Below are positions 23,887-36,501 of a stretch of 64,000 nt of DNA, piece by piece. A model generated the notes under the pieces. It ran no database searches and was not told where the DNA came from. It saw nothing but the letters and a program-made list of their open reading frames with translations. How positions within the stretch are numbered: the first letter of the stretch is position 1; each line of letters begins with the position of its first letter. Source of the stretch: Phanerochaete sordida (lineage: Eukaryota; Basidiomycota; Agaricomycetes; Polyporales; Phanerochaetaceae); contig BPQB01000002.1 of the NCBI GenBank assembly GCA_019973155.2, positions 1,426,001 through 1,490,000 on the forward strand, given 5' to 3'. Both the position numbers and the translations under genes were made by a program.

Positions 23887-25697
23887 ATGTCTCTCAATGA
23901 GTTCCTGGGGGATAGTGGTGAGCATTCGGCCCTTCACATGAAAGCATATGCAGCATCTGAACTCGATTGCTAGCCCTGGGCTCGTGGGCCGATGAGATGG
24001 ACTCCCTCCCCTCCGCCCGTGAGTCCCACAACCGTTCGTGTGAAGCCCACTCCCTGACGCACGAGCAGCCTCTGGCAGGGTGGACGATGACCGATCTCGT
24101 ATGGGAGGCGGTCGCAGGGACGACTTCATGTCCTCCAGGCGTACGTGAAAACAACGACTATCCCGCTGCGCCTGATCTTGAGCTGCTGTTCCAGCCGACC
24201 GCGGCCCTCCGTCAAACGTCCTGCCGACCGAGCCGCCCTACATCGCTTTCGTCGGTAACTTGGCGTTTGACCTGACCGAGGCGGATATCGAAGACTTCTT
24301 CAAGGGCCACGAGGTGCGTCATTTGCTGATTTCCGCCGTCACTCGTACTGAACACCCCACAGACGAAGTCCATCAAAATTATCAAGGACCGGGAGGACAA
24401 GCCCAAGGGCTTCGGTTACGTGGAGTTTGCGACCGTTGATGGTCTGAAGGCCGCGCTGGACATGTTTGGCAGCGTGAGTCATCATGCTAGTCCAACTGTC
24501 GCTTTGATAAACTGTTCCGTAGACCCTCGCTGGAAGGAGCGTCCGCATCAACGTTGCTGAGCCTCGTAAGTACCTGATATCATGCGCGATTCTCAATCAT
24601 TCACCTGTGACATAGCCAAGGAGCGTTCCGGGTTTGGTGGTGGTAGCGGCGGAGGTTTCGACGACGAGAAGTTCGCCAGCCCATGGCGTCGAGACGGCCC
24701 CCTGCCCGACCGCGGCGCGCCTGACCGTGGCGGATCTCGGCCTCGCTTCGAGGGTGCCTCATCTCGCGAGCCTCTCCCGCCGTCTATGGCCGACGGCGCG
24801 AGTGAGTGGCGCTCCAGCCGCCCCAGGACCTCTGCGCCCGAACCCGAGGTTCCCTCGTTCAAGCGTCGCGGCTCTGGCTTCCGCAGCCCAGACGCTCCTC
24901 CGTCCGGCGCTGCCGACAGCGAAGAAAAGTGGTCTATCGGAAGCAGGTTCCAGCCATCCGCGCCCGCTGAGCCCGCGAGCAGGTTTGGCAGCGTCCGAGG
25001 ACGCGGCGAGATGGGTCCTCCCCGCGACGCGTCTGGACCTACCAACGATGAAAGCGACTGGAGACGGCCGTCTGCCTCGCGCAATAGCACATCCCGTGAG
25101 TAATCGTTGCTCCAAGTGAGTATGGCATCCACTTATACAATTTCTCGCAACCAGCCAACAGCTCGGTACCTCCTACCCCCCAGATGGGCCGTCGCAAGCT
25201 CGAGCTTCTGCCGCGCTCGAACACTTCGGCGACGCCCTCTCCTCTGTCGTCTCCCAACCCCGCTCAGGCGAAGCCCAGCCCATTCGGCGCGGCCAAGTAA
25301 GAAAACGACCTCTTTCGCCGCTGCTGCACGTATGCTGACCGGCTCTGCGCGCAGGCCTGTCGACACCGTCGCGAAGGAGAGCGCTGTCGCCGAGCGCCTC
25401 GAAAAAGAGCGCGAGCAGGTCCGCGAACGCGTGACGCACAACCCCATGTCCCGCACCTCCTCCCACGCCGGCTCGTCGCGCGGCGAGGTGCCGCCATCGC
25501 GCGCCCCTGCAACCGCCTCGTCGCCGAAAGCGTCTGAGGCGAAGCCCGCTGCCGCATCCGCACCCGCGCCCAACGTGCGTCCCTCGTTCAGCTTTGCGAG
25601 CGCCGCCGCCGGCAAGAAGGACGCTGCGGAGGCGGACGCAGAGGCAGAGGCCAAGGTGGACGAGGTTGCAGACAAGGTCGCGGACCTCGAGGTCTGA
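23887..25697 (+). CDS. eIF4B-like translation initiation factor (RRM protein)
   Basis: The N-terminus MSLNEFLGDSALGSWADEMD is the eIF4B/Tif3-type start. One RRM follows: PPYIAFVGNLAFDLTEADIE (RNP2), SIKIIKDREDKPKGFGYVEF (RNP1 KGFGYVEF) and AGRSVRINVAEP. The rest is disordered and rich in Arg, Gly, Ser and Asp with repeats like RDGPLPDRGAPDRGG and WRSSRP, then a charged helix AVAERLEKEREQVRERV and an acidic end. eIF4B stimulates the helicase eIF4A during scanning. The yeast equivalent is TIF3. Several short introns early, one long last exon. Confidence 0.85.
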
Positions 25698-25948
25698 ACC
25701 TGCGGGTCGCGCGCGCCGTGATCCGCTCCCCCCAAAATGGCGGTCTGTTCCTGTGCATTGCTTGTGTCTGCTCTGGTGTTGCGGTGACCTGTCGAGGCGC
25801 ATACTTTATTATGCCTAATGTATGCAGAGGATTCTCATGATGACCTAGACCACTTTGCCTTAATGACGATTCCCGACGTTGGCACTACATGCGTGGGGTG
25901 ATGATACAAGTGCCGTTCCTCGCTATGTTCGAATTCCCTTAGACATGC

Positions 25949-26844
25949 TTAATTGCTACTTCTTACGTCGTGGATGCCGCTGATCTTGGGGTGGTCGGCT
26001 GGGTTCGCACGGGACTCGTAGACGGCGATGACGGGCTCGGTCTTGCGCTGTTGACCACTGCTTTCAGCTGGGATCATGCGATACTCTGCATAGAGAACCG
26101 ACCTCTGACCATTGCCCCAAGAAGCCGATGTAGTAGATGCGGGTGGTGTCGGCGCCCTGAGATGCCGGGATAAACAGTGTTATCGAAGTCACTGCCGGGA
26201 ACTTGGCCGACCTGCGCAGAGTATGAGCGTCAGCGGCAGTGCTATCGCGCATATGCTCACATAACATGATATTCGCCGACATCGCGTCCTTGCGGGACCT
26301 CAAACTCTTGGACAGGCTTGCGCTCGGAGATCTCTGAGAAGTCCAGGTGGTCCAGATTGCTGAACTGTCGGGCGTGTCCACTTACAATGCCAGGCAATTA
26401 ATGAGGCAATAAGAGACAAACCAGAGAGACTTTCGCGGGTGTCTGATCCCCAGGCCCTGCTTTTAGTAGCAATGCGCGCAGCTTTACGGAGCCGGTAAAG
26501 GGCACGCGAATGATGCTATGTGCCGCTTGAGTTGCAAGTACGTCCGCCGTCTGCCGTGAAGGGGACGTACATTTGGTCGTCTGCATCAGACTCCAGATAC
26601 TGTTCAAAAAATCAGCCAGCGCTTGAGAGGAAGAGGTGGAAGCTACGGTACTCACCACATCCTCGTTCATACGCTCGTGCCATGGCTTGAGCACCTCTGG
26701 TCCCTTGCCATTCTCGACGTTGAGCGCGACGACATTGTCGCGGTCGATGCGCGAGAACAGGTTGTCCCTGTGGCCTTCTGACTCGGGAATGCCGTGGTCA
26801 TGGCCACACTCTGCGCCACATCCGTGGCCGTGGTCGTGAGGCAT
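25949..26844 (-). CDS. PITH domain protein (PITHD1/TXNL1 C-terminal type)
   Basis: A stand-alone PITH domain, which in TXNL1 binds the proteasome. The start MPHDHGHGCGAECGHDHGI has a His/Cys-rich stretch like human PITHD1. Then come NLFSRIDRDNVVALN, VLKPWHERMNEDV, IIRVPFTGSVKLRALLLKAG, FEVPQGRDVGEYHVM-type sequence, ADTTRIYYIGFLGQW and the end ANPADHPKISGIHDVRSSN. Length is about 215 residues in six or so exons, as usual. An upstream in-frame Met at 26910 exists but is not conserved in the family. The role in fungi is not known. Confidence 0.82.
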
Positions 26845-27418
26845 GTTCTGTGATGCTTCGTTGGACGGTTCGCCTGGATGAGAGGCAGTTAGAGAGCCGG
26901 TAAGCGACATTACGCCACTGCCATCATCTCTCAGCCAAATAGATGCAAATAGACCCGCTACATATTCTGCCTCGCGCGAGGCTTTTTCACGTTTGCTGCC
27001 CTCTCTTCCGCGTCCCTCGCTGCCGTTGTGGTGAGTTTCCGTCTTTGTTGTGCTCAGATGATGGTACTTTATGTAATTTGCGTTCGATAACCTCGGTCTC
27101 ACACCAAAGGGATGCGCTCGCCGGCGCGTCCTGGGACTGAAGGCATGAGACAACTATACATCTGGCTGATTCTCTTCTGCGAAACGCACTAAACCATTTG
27201 CTGACCTCCTCTCTTTCAGAATCTCGCCTGCCACCAAGGGTTCTAGTAGTGTAGCGCAACAGACCTGTATGTTTGTCCGAAAATTCCATAGTGTTCCCCG
27301 GAGCATTGCTAAGCTCTCTGAGCCAGCCCTTGTCGCTCGAGCACAATCCTGAGTTCATTCGTCACCACCACCAACCTATCCGCGAAGTTCGTTTGCACAC
27401 CTATTCCTCACCTTGACC
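26845..27418. promoter_or_regulatory. Divergent promoter PITH gene / UBX gene
   Basis: 574 bases between opposed start codons. Open frames extend into it on the minus strand but look non-coding. No TATA box or repeat was recognised. Confidence 0.35.
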
Positions 27419-28339
27419 ATGTCTTCTGTGCCACCTGCCGCGGAACCTGTCCCCGCAGCCACGTCTCCAGCAAGCGCAAATGAATTCAAAGTGTACAAGC
27501 CGCCACAGACGACGGGTCCCATTGGACCAAGTGCGTCATCCTGTATAGTCGCCACAGATTTATGTGGGCTGACCTCTGCCCTAAGGAGACCTCAACGACT
27601 CTTTCTTCACGCCGAGTGCCGCTGATCTCAAGGCTGCTCAGGACTCGCTGTCCGCAAGAACACAAGCACTCACAAATGCACCGCTTCGTACGCAAGCCAT
27701 GCGAGATGCTGAGCTCAAGGCAAAGATGGCAAAGTACCCTACAGTGCGTAGCACCGATATCGCTACGCGATGCACACGCTTACGTCCGCCCACAGACCAC
27801 GATACGTATCAGGTTCACCGACCGCACGCAGCTAGAGAAGACATTCCCTTCCACCGACAAAATCAGATCGGTGTATGCGTTCGTGCGCAATCTACTACGT
27901 GAAGACGTGAAGCCTATCAAGTTTGTCCTCTGTGAGTCCTCGCAGGTCACATTGTGGCATCCAGCAACTCAAGCTCGTCGCAGACCAGACACCTCCGAAG
28001 CGCGAACTCAAGGTGTCTGACCCGGCGGTGCGCGACCTCAATCTGTACCAGCTGCAGCTAGCACCAGCCTCGGTGCTGCACCTGAAGTTCGAGAATGACG
28101 ATCTGAACCGTACGTTTGGCCAGCTCGTTGCAGGTCCGCTTGCTGACTGCGGCGCAGACGTGACTGTCCCCGCACCGCTGGACTCCGCCGTGCTCGCCAA
28201 GGCTGAGGACCTGCCTCTACCTCCCCCTCCGAAGCAAGAAGAGCCCGCAACAGGCTCATCCGCCCACAGTGACAAACCGAAGCCGTCAGGGAAAACGGCA
28301 ATGCCGCGGTGGTTGAAGATGGGATCTAGTGCGTCGTAA
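27419..28339 (+). CDS. UBX-domain protein, TUG/ASPSCR1 (Ubx4)-like
   Basis: Likely Cdc48/p97 cofactor. Exons join as MSSVPPAAEPVPAATSPASA, FKVYKPPQTTGPIGP, DLNDSFFTPSAADLKAAQDS, AMRDAELKAKMAKYPT, then the UBX domain: TTIRIRFTDRTQLEKTFPST, IRSVYAFVRNLLREDVKPIK, FVLYQTPPKRELKVSDPAVR and LNLYQLQLAPASVLHLKFEN. The C-terminal tail is disordered and ends MPRWLKMGSSAS. The FFxxxAxDL segment before the UBX domain is typical of TUG proteins. The N-terminal ubiquitin-like domain of full-length TUG is absent; the protein is only about 235 residues. The TTG at 27413 is not needed as a start. Confidence 0.8.
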
Positions 28340-28510
28340 ACCTGTCGCTCCTCGCCATGCTATGTCGCTAACCCCTGCTCCAGACCGGTGATAGTCAGCA
28401 TATTATCGTCTGAGGGTCGCAGTCGATGCTTTCCCAATGTAGAATAAGACATGATACCCTGGATGACACGAGACAAAGGCTGTGAAGCATGGGAAGATCA
28501 GTCTACCTAC

Positions 28511-29844
28511 TCAGTCCCGTCGAAGTTCAGGATCGACGTATTTCATCCGTCCCCGACCTGCGGTCAAGTATCATGAGCTCTTCCCTCGAACGCTTACGAA
28601 ACGTCTCACCTTTGAAGCGCACGCCGTTCCTTGTAGGTACCTCTGCCTCCGCGATTTGCTTCAGCCGTTCCAGCTCTTTGCGCTTCTCGGCCTCCAGCCT
28701 CTCCTTCTCCTCCCTTTCCAATCTCGCGTCATACTCCGCCTCAGTCTCTTCCCGTGGCACTCCATCCCGCTTGTCAGCTTCCCCGCGCTTAGGAGAGTCG
28801 GCACGATCCTTGTGCTTGCTTCGTTTGTGCTTGCGGTGGCGGCGCTCCTCGCTGTCGCTGTCTTCGTCGCCGCTGCGGCTCGAGTGGCGCTTCTTGTGCC
28901 GCCGCTTCTTGTGCTTGTGTTTGCGCGACTCACCCTCAGACTCGCTCCCGCTGCCGGCGTCCGATGCCGCACGCGACTTCTCTGGAGGCGTGTCAGAACA
29001 CGAGGCGCGACACGGGCGCAGAGCCACTCACCGCGTCGGGGCTCCTCCGAGACTTGCTTGCGCAGGACGAGCTCGCCGCAGTTCGCGACCGTGACTGGCA
29101 CCTGCGGGCGGTCCTTTTCGTCCACGGGCAGCTCGGCGATCTTCTGCACGACTTCGTACCCGCGTACGACCCGGCCAAATACGACGTGTTTGCCTGAAAT
29201 GTACGTTTAGCAGGGCGCCCTGCACCCTAGAGACAGCAGGCTCACCGTTCAGGTGCGGACACTCGCGCAGAGTGACAAAAAATTGGGAGCCGTTTGTGTT
29301 CGGGCCTCGGTTGGCCATGCATAGTAGTCTAGACGGTCGAGCATGAGCTCAGGCTCAGAACAGGAGCTGCACTACTCACCCTTCCGAGTCTATCGGACGC
29401 GTGAGATCCTCGTCGGGGAATGTACCGCCATAGATGGATTCGCCACCGCTCCCATTTCTCTTCGTGAAGTCTGCGAAGGCTGTCAGCTTGGGTTCACGAC
29501 GAGACTTGGGCAGACGCACCACCACCCTGTATCATAAAGTCCTTGATGGACCTATGAATGATGCTGTTCTTGTAGTACAACGGCCTGTCCGACAGCGGCG
29601 ACAGTCCCTTCTCTCCGGTGCATAGTGCGCGGAAACTGGAGGCTCGTGAGAAATGCGGGGCGCGCCGTCCACGAAAGTCTTACTTTTCAGAGGTCTTCGG
29701 GGCTGTGTCGTTGTAGAGTTCGAAGATGATTCTGGGACGTCGCCGTCAGGGTCCGCAGCGAGATACGAGAGCAAGACGGAAACGTGCCTGCCGACTGGGC
29801 TGTTGTCAATCGAAATATCGAAGAAGACGCGGGGCTTGACCATG
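28511..29844 (-). CDS. Nuclear cyclophilin (PPIase) with charged C-terminal tail
   Basis: Peptidyl-prolyl isomerase, PPIG/SR-cyclophilin-like. The start is [19 protein letters not shown], joined over a GC-AG intron (29732-29787) to [20 protein letters not shown]. Then come [20 protein letters not shown] with the catalytic Arg, [32 protein letters not shown] and [15 protein letters not shown]. The residue equal to Trp121 of cyclophilin A is His (CPHLNGKHVVFG), as in cyclosporin-weak nuclear members. The tail is rich in Lys, His, Arg, Ser and Glu ([18 protein letters not shown]). The end is best joined by a 53-base intron to give [19 protein letters not shown], stop at 28511-28513. Possible splicing role. 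Confidence 0.87.
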
Positions 29845-30141
29845 GTTTGGGCAGGGCGACGCTCCTTGCGCTTGACCTCGTCCTCGCCGTCTCGCAGAAC
29901 ACGTTGCGCGCTCCTTCCGCTGGCCGACTGGACGCAGTTGAGTTCACGCCCGCAAGGCAAAGCGGCTAGCGTGGGATGGCGCGACTCCGCATTGGGAAGA
30001 GTCGGTGCGTTGCCCTTCCCTTCCGTCCACCACGCCCCCACGCCCACCCTCCCCGCGCGTTCCATGTCGCAGCCCGCCCTTTGATACCCCATCCCGCGCC
30101 CTTCTCACCCAGCAGACAGGGACCGCCGTGCCAGCAAAGCC
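29845..30141. promoter_or_regulatory. Divergent promoter cyclophilin / Rap-like GTPase
   Basis: 297 bases between opposed start codons, with pyrimidine-rich blocks at about 30015-30055 before the GTPase start. No TATA box. Confidence 0.4.
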
Positions 30142-31066
30142 ATGCGCGAATACGAGGTCGTCGTGCTCGGCGGTGCGTCTCCGCGCCCGCGATCGTGACT
30201 ACCGCTGATCGACGCCCGCGCGCGTGCAGCTGGCGGCGTCGGCAAGTCTGCCCTCACGGTTCGGTTCGTGAATGACTCTTTCCTCGAGCATTACAACCCC
30301 ACAATCGAAGGTAAGCGTCCAGAAGTTGAACTGTCCTGTCGGCTACCGCTGACACCCTCGGGCAGAGCAATATCGCCGGGAGATTGCTGTTGACGGCGAA
30401 CACATTGCCGTACGCCTGCCACTCGCGCCTCACTCGCGTCGCGTACTGACTGGGGCGTAGCTCGAAATTCTCGACACCGCAGGTGCTGAGCAGTTCACTG
30501 CGTTGAACGAGGTTTATATTACGGTGAGCTCGTCACCGCCGTTGGTATGCTGGTCGCTAATCCTCCGCAGTCTGGCCATGGATTTCTCCTCGTATTTAGG
30601 TATGCGTCTGCAAAGTTCCGCCACGCGTTGGTATTCCATTGACGCGTCTCTATCCAGTCTAACTCATGAAGCGAGTCTTCATGATCTGGACAACATTCGT
30701 CAACAAGTTCTTCATATCAAGCAGGGCGAACCTGTACGTTCACGGCTGCGGCGGCACCTCCGATACTGATGCATACACAGGACCTGCCAATTGTCATAGT
30801 CGGAACCAAGATGGATCTGGTCCGTGATTTCTCTGCTGATGCACGAACTGGTTTGCTCACGCTTTGCACAGTACAATGAGCGGGAAGTCACGAGCGGGGC
30901 TCTCCAAGAGCTCGCCACGTCGTGGGGTATACCGTTCTATGAGACCTCTGCGAAGAGGAACTGGAACATCCAGGAGGTCTTCCAAGACTTGACGAAGCAG
31001 ATGAAAGCGCGTTATCCTGACGCGCCTCCGAAAAGGCGGCGCAAGAAAGACTGCATCATCATGTGA
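30142..31066 (+). CDS. Ras-family small GTPase, Rap1/Rsr1(Bud1)-like
   Basis: A membrane-anchored GTP switch. The P-loop [18 protein letters not shown], switch [18 protein letters not shown], switch [22 protein letters not shown], the base-specificity motif IVGTKMDL and the G5 motif [15 protein letters not shown] are all present. The end [13 protein letters not shown] has a polybasic stretch and a CaaX box for prenylation. Switch II is closest to Rap/Rsr1 (xEQFTA), but the residue matching Ras Gln61 is Ala, and the usual NKxD is TKxD. Seven or so exons; the stop is at 31064-31066. In yeast Rsr1 sets polarity at bud sites; the role here is inferred. Confidence 0.87.
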
Positions 31067-31537
31067 CCGTCCGCCCTCCGCTCCCTCCGCCCTCGACCGA
31101 GCTCCTTTCTTGTCGCCCTACTGTATGCTGCTCCTTCTCCACCTTTCTCAAGTCAAGCTCACATCTGGTCTGATAGATTGTGACTAGACGTCTGCTTTAG
31201 CGACTTAATTTGCTCACCGTCCTTCATTTCTACCTGCCGTTCCTTTATCGTTGCTACTGTCGCGCTGTTGCTACTCATTATGCTTTATCTATGCACGTAT
31301 ACGATGTCTTTAATCGCAGTTATCGCCCCAATAAATATTCTACGGACTTCATGTGCAAGCGGTAGCTTGAAGCGCACGACTTTTCCGGCGCTTTCATCGT
31401 CCGTGCTTACGTAAGGACGGGGTTTAGTATTTGACGCCTGCCCCGCCACGACAAAAACTTCCCTTGCCCCCGACCACCATCTGGTCTTGCACGACTTCTT
31501 TTTTCCTCAACAACTTTCACTTCATTCGTTTACGAAC
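31067..31537. other. Intergenic, GTPase 3' end and DBP2 promoter
   Basis: 471 bases between two plus-strand genes. A candidate poly(A) signal lies at 31330-31335. The 110 bases before the DBP2 start are pyrimidine and A rich (about 31480-31530). Confidence 0.5.
31330..31335 (+). terminator. Candidate poly(A) signal of the Rap-like gene
   Basis: AATAAA followed by TATTC, 264 bases after the stop codon. Basidiomycete signals are loose, so this is only a candidate. Confidence 0.35.
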
Positions 31538-34183
<2,646 letters not shown>

Positions 34184-34544
34184 TCGCTCTGCCCTCTGCC
34201 CTCTGCCCGCCATACATGGACCAGTCGCAGCGCTCCAGTTCATCCTCTCTCCCTAGAGCTCGGCATACTCGTGTCGTTTAATATTGATGTTACACTCGCA
34301 TTCTGATGACTTAGACCTTTGTGTAATATTGGACTGTATATCATCTTGGTCGTATGCATGTTATTACGCTGTGCAGCTGGTCCGAGCAAGTGGTGCGAGC
34401 AAGATCCGCGTGTCGGCAACTGGGCGGTACCCCGCATCGGGGTGCGGCTACCGACCTGACCACGGGATTCCGGATTTCTCGATCAATATATAGCCCTCCT
34501 TCGCCGCACTTGCTCTGACTCACGCCTCAGAGTCTGACAACGAC
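34184..34544. other. Intergenic, DBP2 3' end and GCDH promoter
   Basis: 361 bases between two plus-strand genes. It holds the GCDH TATA box near its right end; nothing else is recognised. Confidence 0.5.
34487..34492 (+). promoter_or_regulatory. TATA box of glutaryl-CoA dehydrogenase
   Basis: TATATA in the context CAATATATAGCCC, 53-58 bases before the start codon, a reasonable distance for a TATA box with a short leader. Confidence 0.5.
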
Positions 34545-36319
34545 CATGTCTCTATTCCGTGGCATTGCGCGTACTTCAGTGAAGGCCCGACGCGCCGGGG
34601 GCATCCGCCTAGCTAGCTGTGAGTACGCCGTGCAGTGTATGTCGTCACCACTCACTGAAATCACGTAGCGTTTGCAAAGTTCAACGCGGAAGTAAGCCAC
34701 TACGTATTTCAATCGCTCTCACAAGGCTGAAACTTCCCGTCAGGACCCGCTAAGCCTGGATAGCCTTCTAACGGATGAAGAGAAGGCCATTCGGTGCGTG
34801 CTTTGTGACTCGCTCTCTCCATACACTCACAGCTTTGTAGTGACACTGCGCGTGCCTTCTGCCAGGAGCGACTACTCCCGAGAGTGCTCGACGCTCAGCG
34901 GACCGAAGGTGGGCTCTACCGATCAACGCACATTAGTAACATTGACATGTCTCGGCAGAGTTCAACCATGACCTCCTCCCGGAAATGGGGAAACTCGGCT
35001 TTCTAGGGCCGACAATCGAGGGATACGGCTGCGCAGGCGTAAGCAGCGTGGCCTATGGCCTCATCGCGCGAGAAGTGGAACGGTACGTTCTGTCGCTCCA
35101 ATGCCGCGGCGCGAAGTCTGACTCAGAATGTGACACTAGTGTGGATTCCGGCTACCGTTCCACGTTCTCCGTGCAGTCATCGCTGGTCATGGGTGCCATA
35201 CATGACTACGGCACAGAGGCACAGAAGGAGAGCTACCTTCCGCGACTGGCCAAGGGCGAGATCATCGGCTGCTTCGTACGTCTGCGTCTCGCTGCTCATT
35301 CATAGTTGGCTCAACATGTAGTAGGGACTGACTGAGGCAAACCACGGCTCCGACCCTGCCGGTATGGAGACCGTCGCCGAGGAAGTGGACGGCGGTTTCA
35401 AGCTGTCCGGCGCGAAGACCTGGATCTCGAACGCACCAGTATCGTATGCGAAGCTAATCCAAAGCACTGTCACATTGAGCTCATCGTTCGGTCCCGCAGA
35501 GACCTCTTCGTCGTGTGGGCTCGATGCAAGTGGGATAACAAGGTCCGCGGCTTCCTCGTCGAGAAGGTAATTCACCTCCAGCCCATGCCATGTCTTTGAA
35601 GTTCACGTTCCGGCTTGGCAGGGAGCCAAAGGTCTCGATGCACCGCCAATCAAGCACAAGCTCGCCCTTCGTTGCTCGCTGACTGGCTCGGTATTCTTGG
35701 ACAACGTGCACGTTAGTCACGACGCGCTGCTGCCACACGGGAAGGGCCTCAGTGCGCCTTTCGGGTGCTTGAACAGCGCACGGTGCGTTCGCCTCTTTCC
35801 ACATGCCCTCCCCCACTGACATCTCTGCCCCAGCTACGGCATCTCCTGGGGCTCCATGGGCGCACTCGAGGACTGCATCGCGCGCACCCAGGCGTACGCG
35901 CTCGAGCGGCACCAGTTCAACCGGCCGCTCGCGTCGTTCCAGCTTGTGCAGAAGAAGCTCGTCGACGCGATGTCCGAGGTCGCGCTCGGCCTGCAGGCGT
36001 GCGTCCAGGTCGGCCGCCTCAAGGACGCGGGCGCGGTCGCGCCGGAGATGATCAGCCTCGTGAAGCGCAACAACTGCGGGAAGGCCCTCGAGCACGCCCG
36101 CCGCGTCCTCGACATCCTCGGAGGCAACGCCTGCGCGGACGAGTACCACGTCGGGCGCCATGTCGCGAACTTGCAGGTCGTCAACACGTATGAGGGTACT
36201 CATGTAAGTCGTTGCGATCGCCGACGTAGCTTGCGCTGGGTCCTGACACATTTTGCTAGGACATCCATACGCTGATTCTCGGCAAGGCTATGACAGGCCA
36301 CGCTGCCTTTGCAAACTAA
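34545..36319 (+). CDS. Mitochondrial glutaryl-CoA dehydrogenase
   Basis: FAD enzyme turning glutaryl-CoA into crotonyl-CoA in lysine and tryptophan breakdown. The N-terminus [20 protein letters not shown] is a mitochondrial presequence. Then [160 protein letters not shown] sequence and [20 protein letters not shown]. The catalytic Glu is in TYEGTHD. About ten exons, one ending at 36319. The human counterpart is GCDH. Confidence 0.92.
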
Positions 36320-36501
36320 ACGTACCAAGGAATAGAATATACTTCACACACATAACATTCATGGACTCAAGAGTCATTGGCTGGTTGCGCTGGTCTGGTT
36401 GTGTGATTTGGAATTCAGACAAGCTTGTGACCATCCAGTGCAGCGGCATCGTACAACGTCGCGATATGTTACACATTGAACATCTAAGATGAACGAATAA
36501 T

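Noticed and set aside
28527..29027. Cyclophilin end read straight through as SGTDEIRRS
   Set aside because: A 53-base intron gives [19 protein letters not shown] instead, with good splice sites and a more family-like ending.
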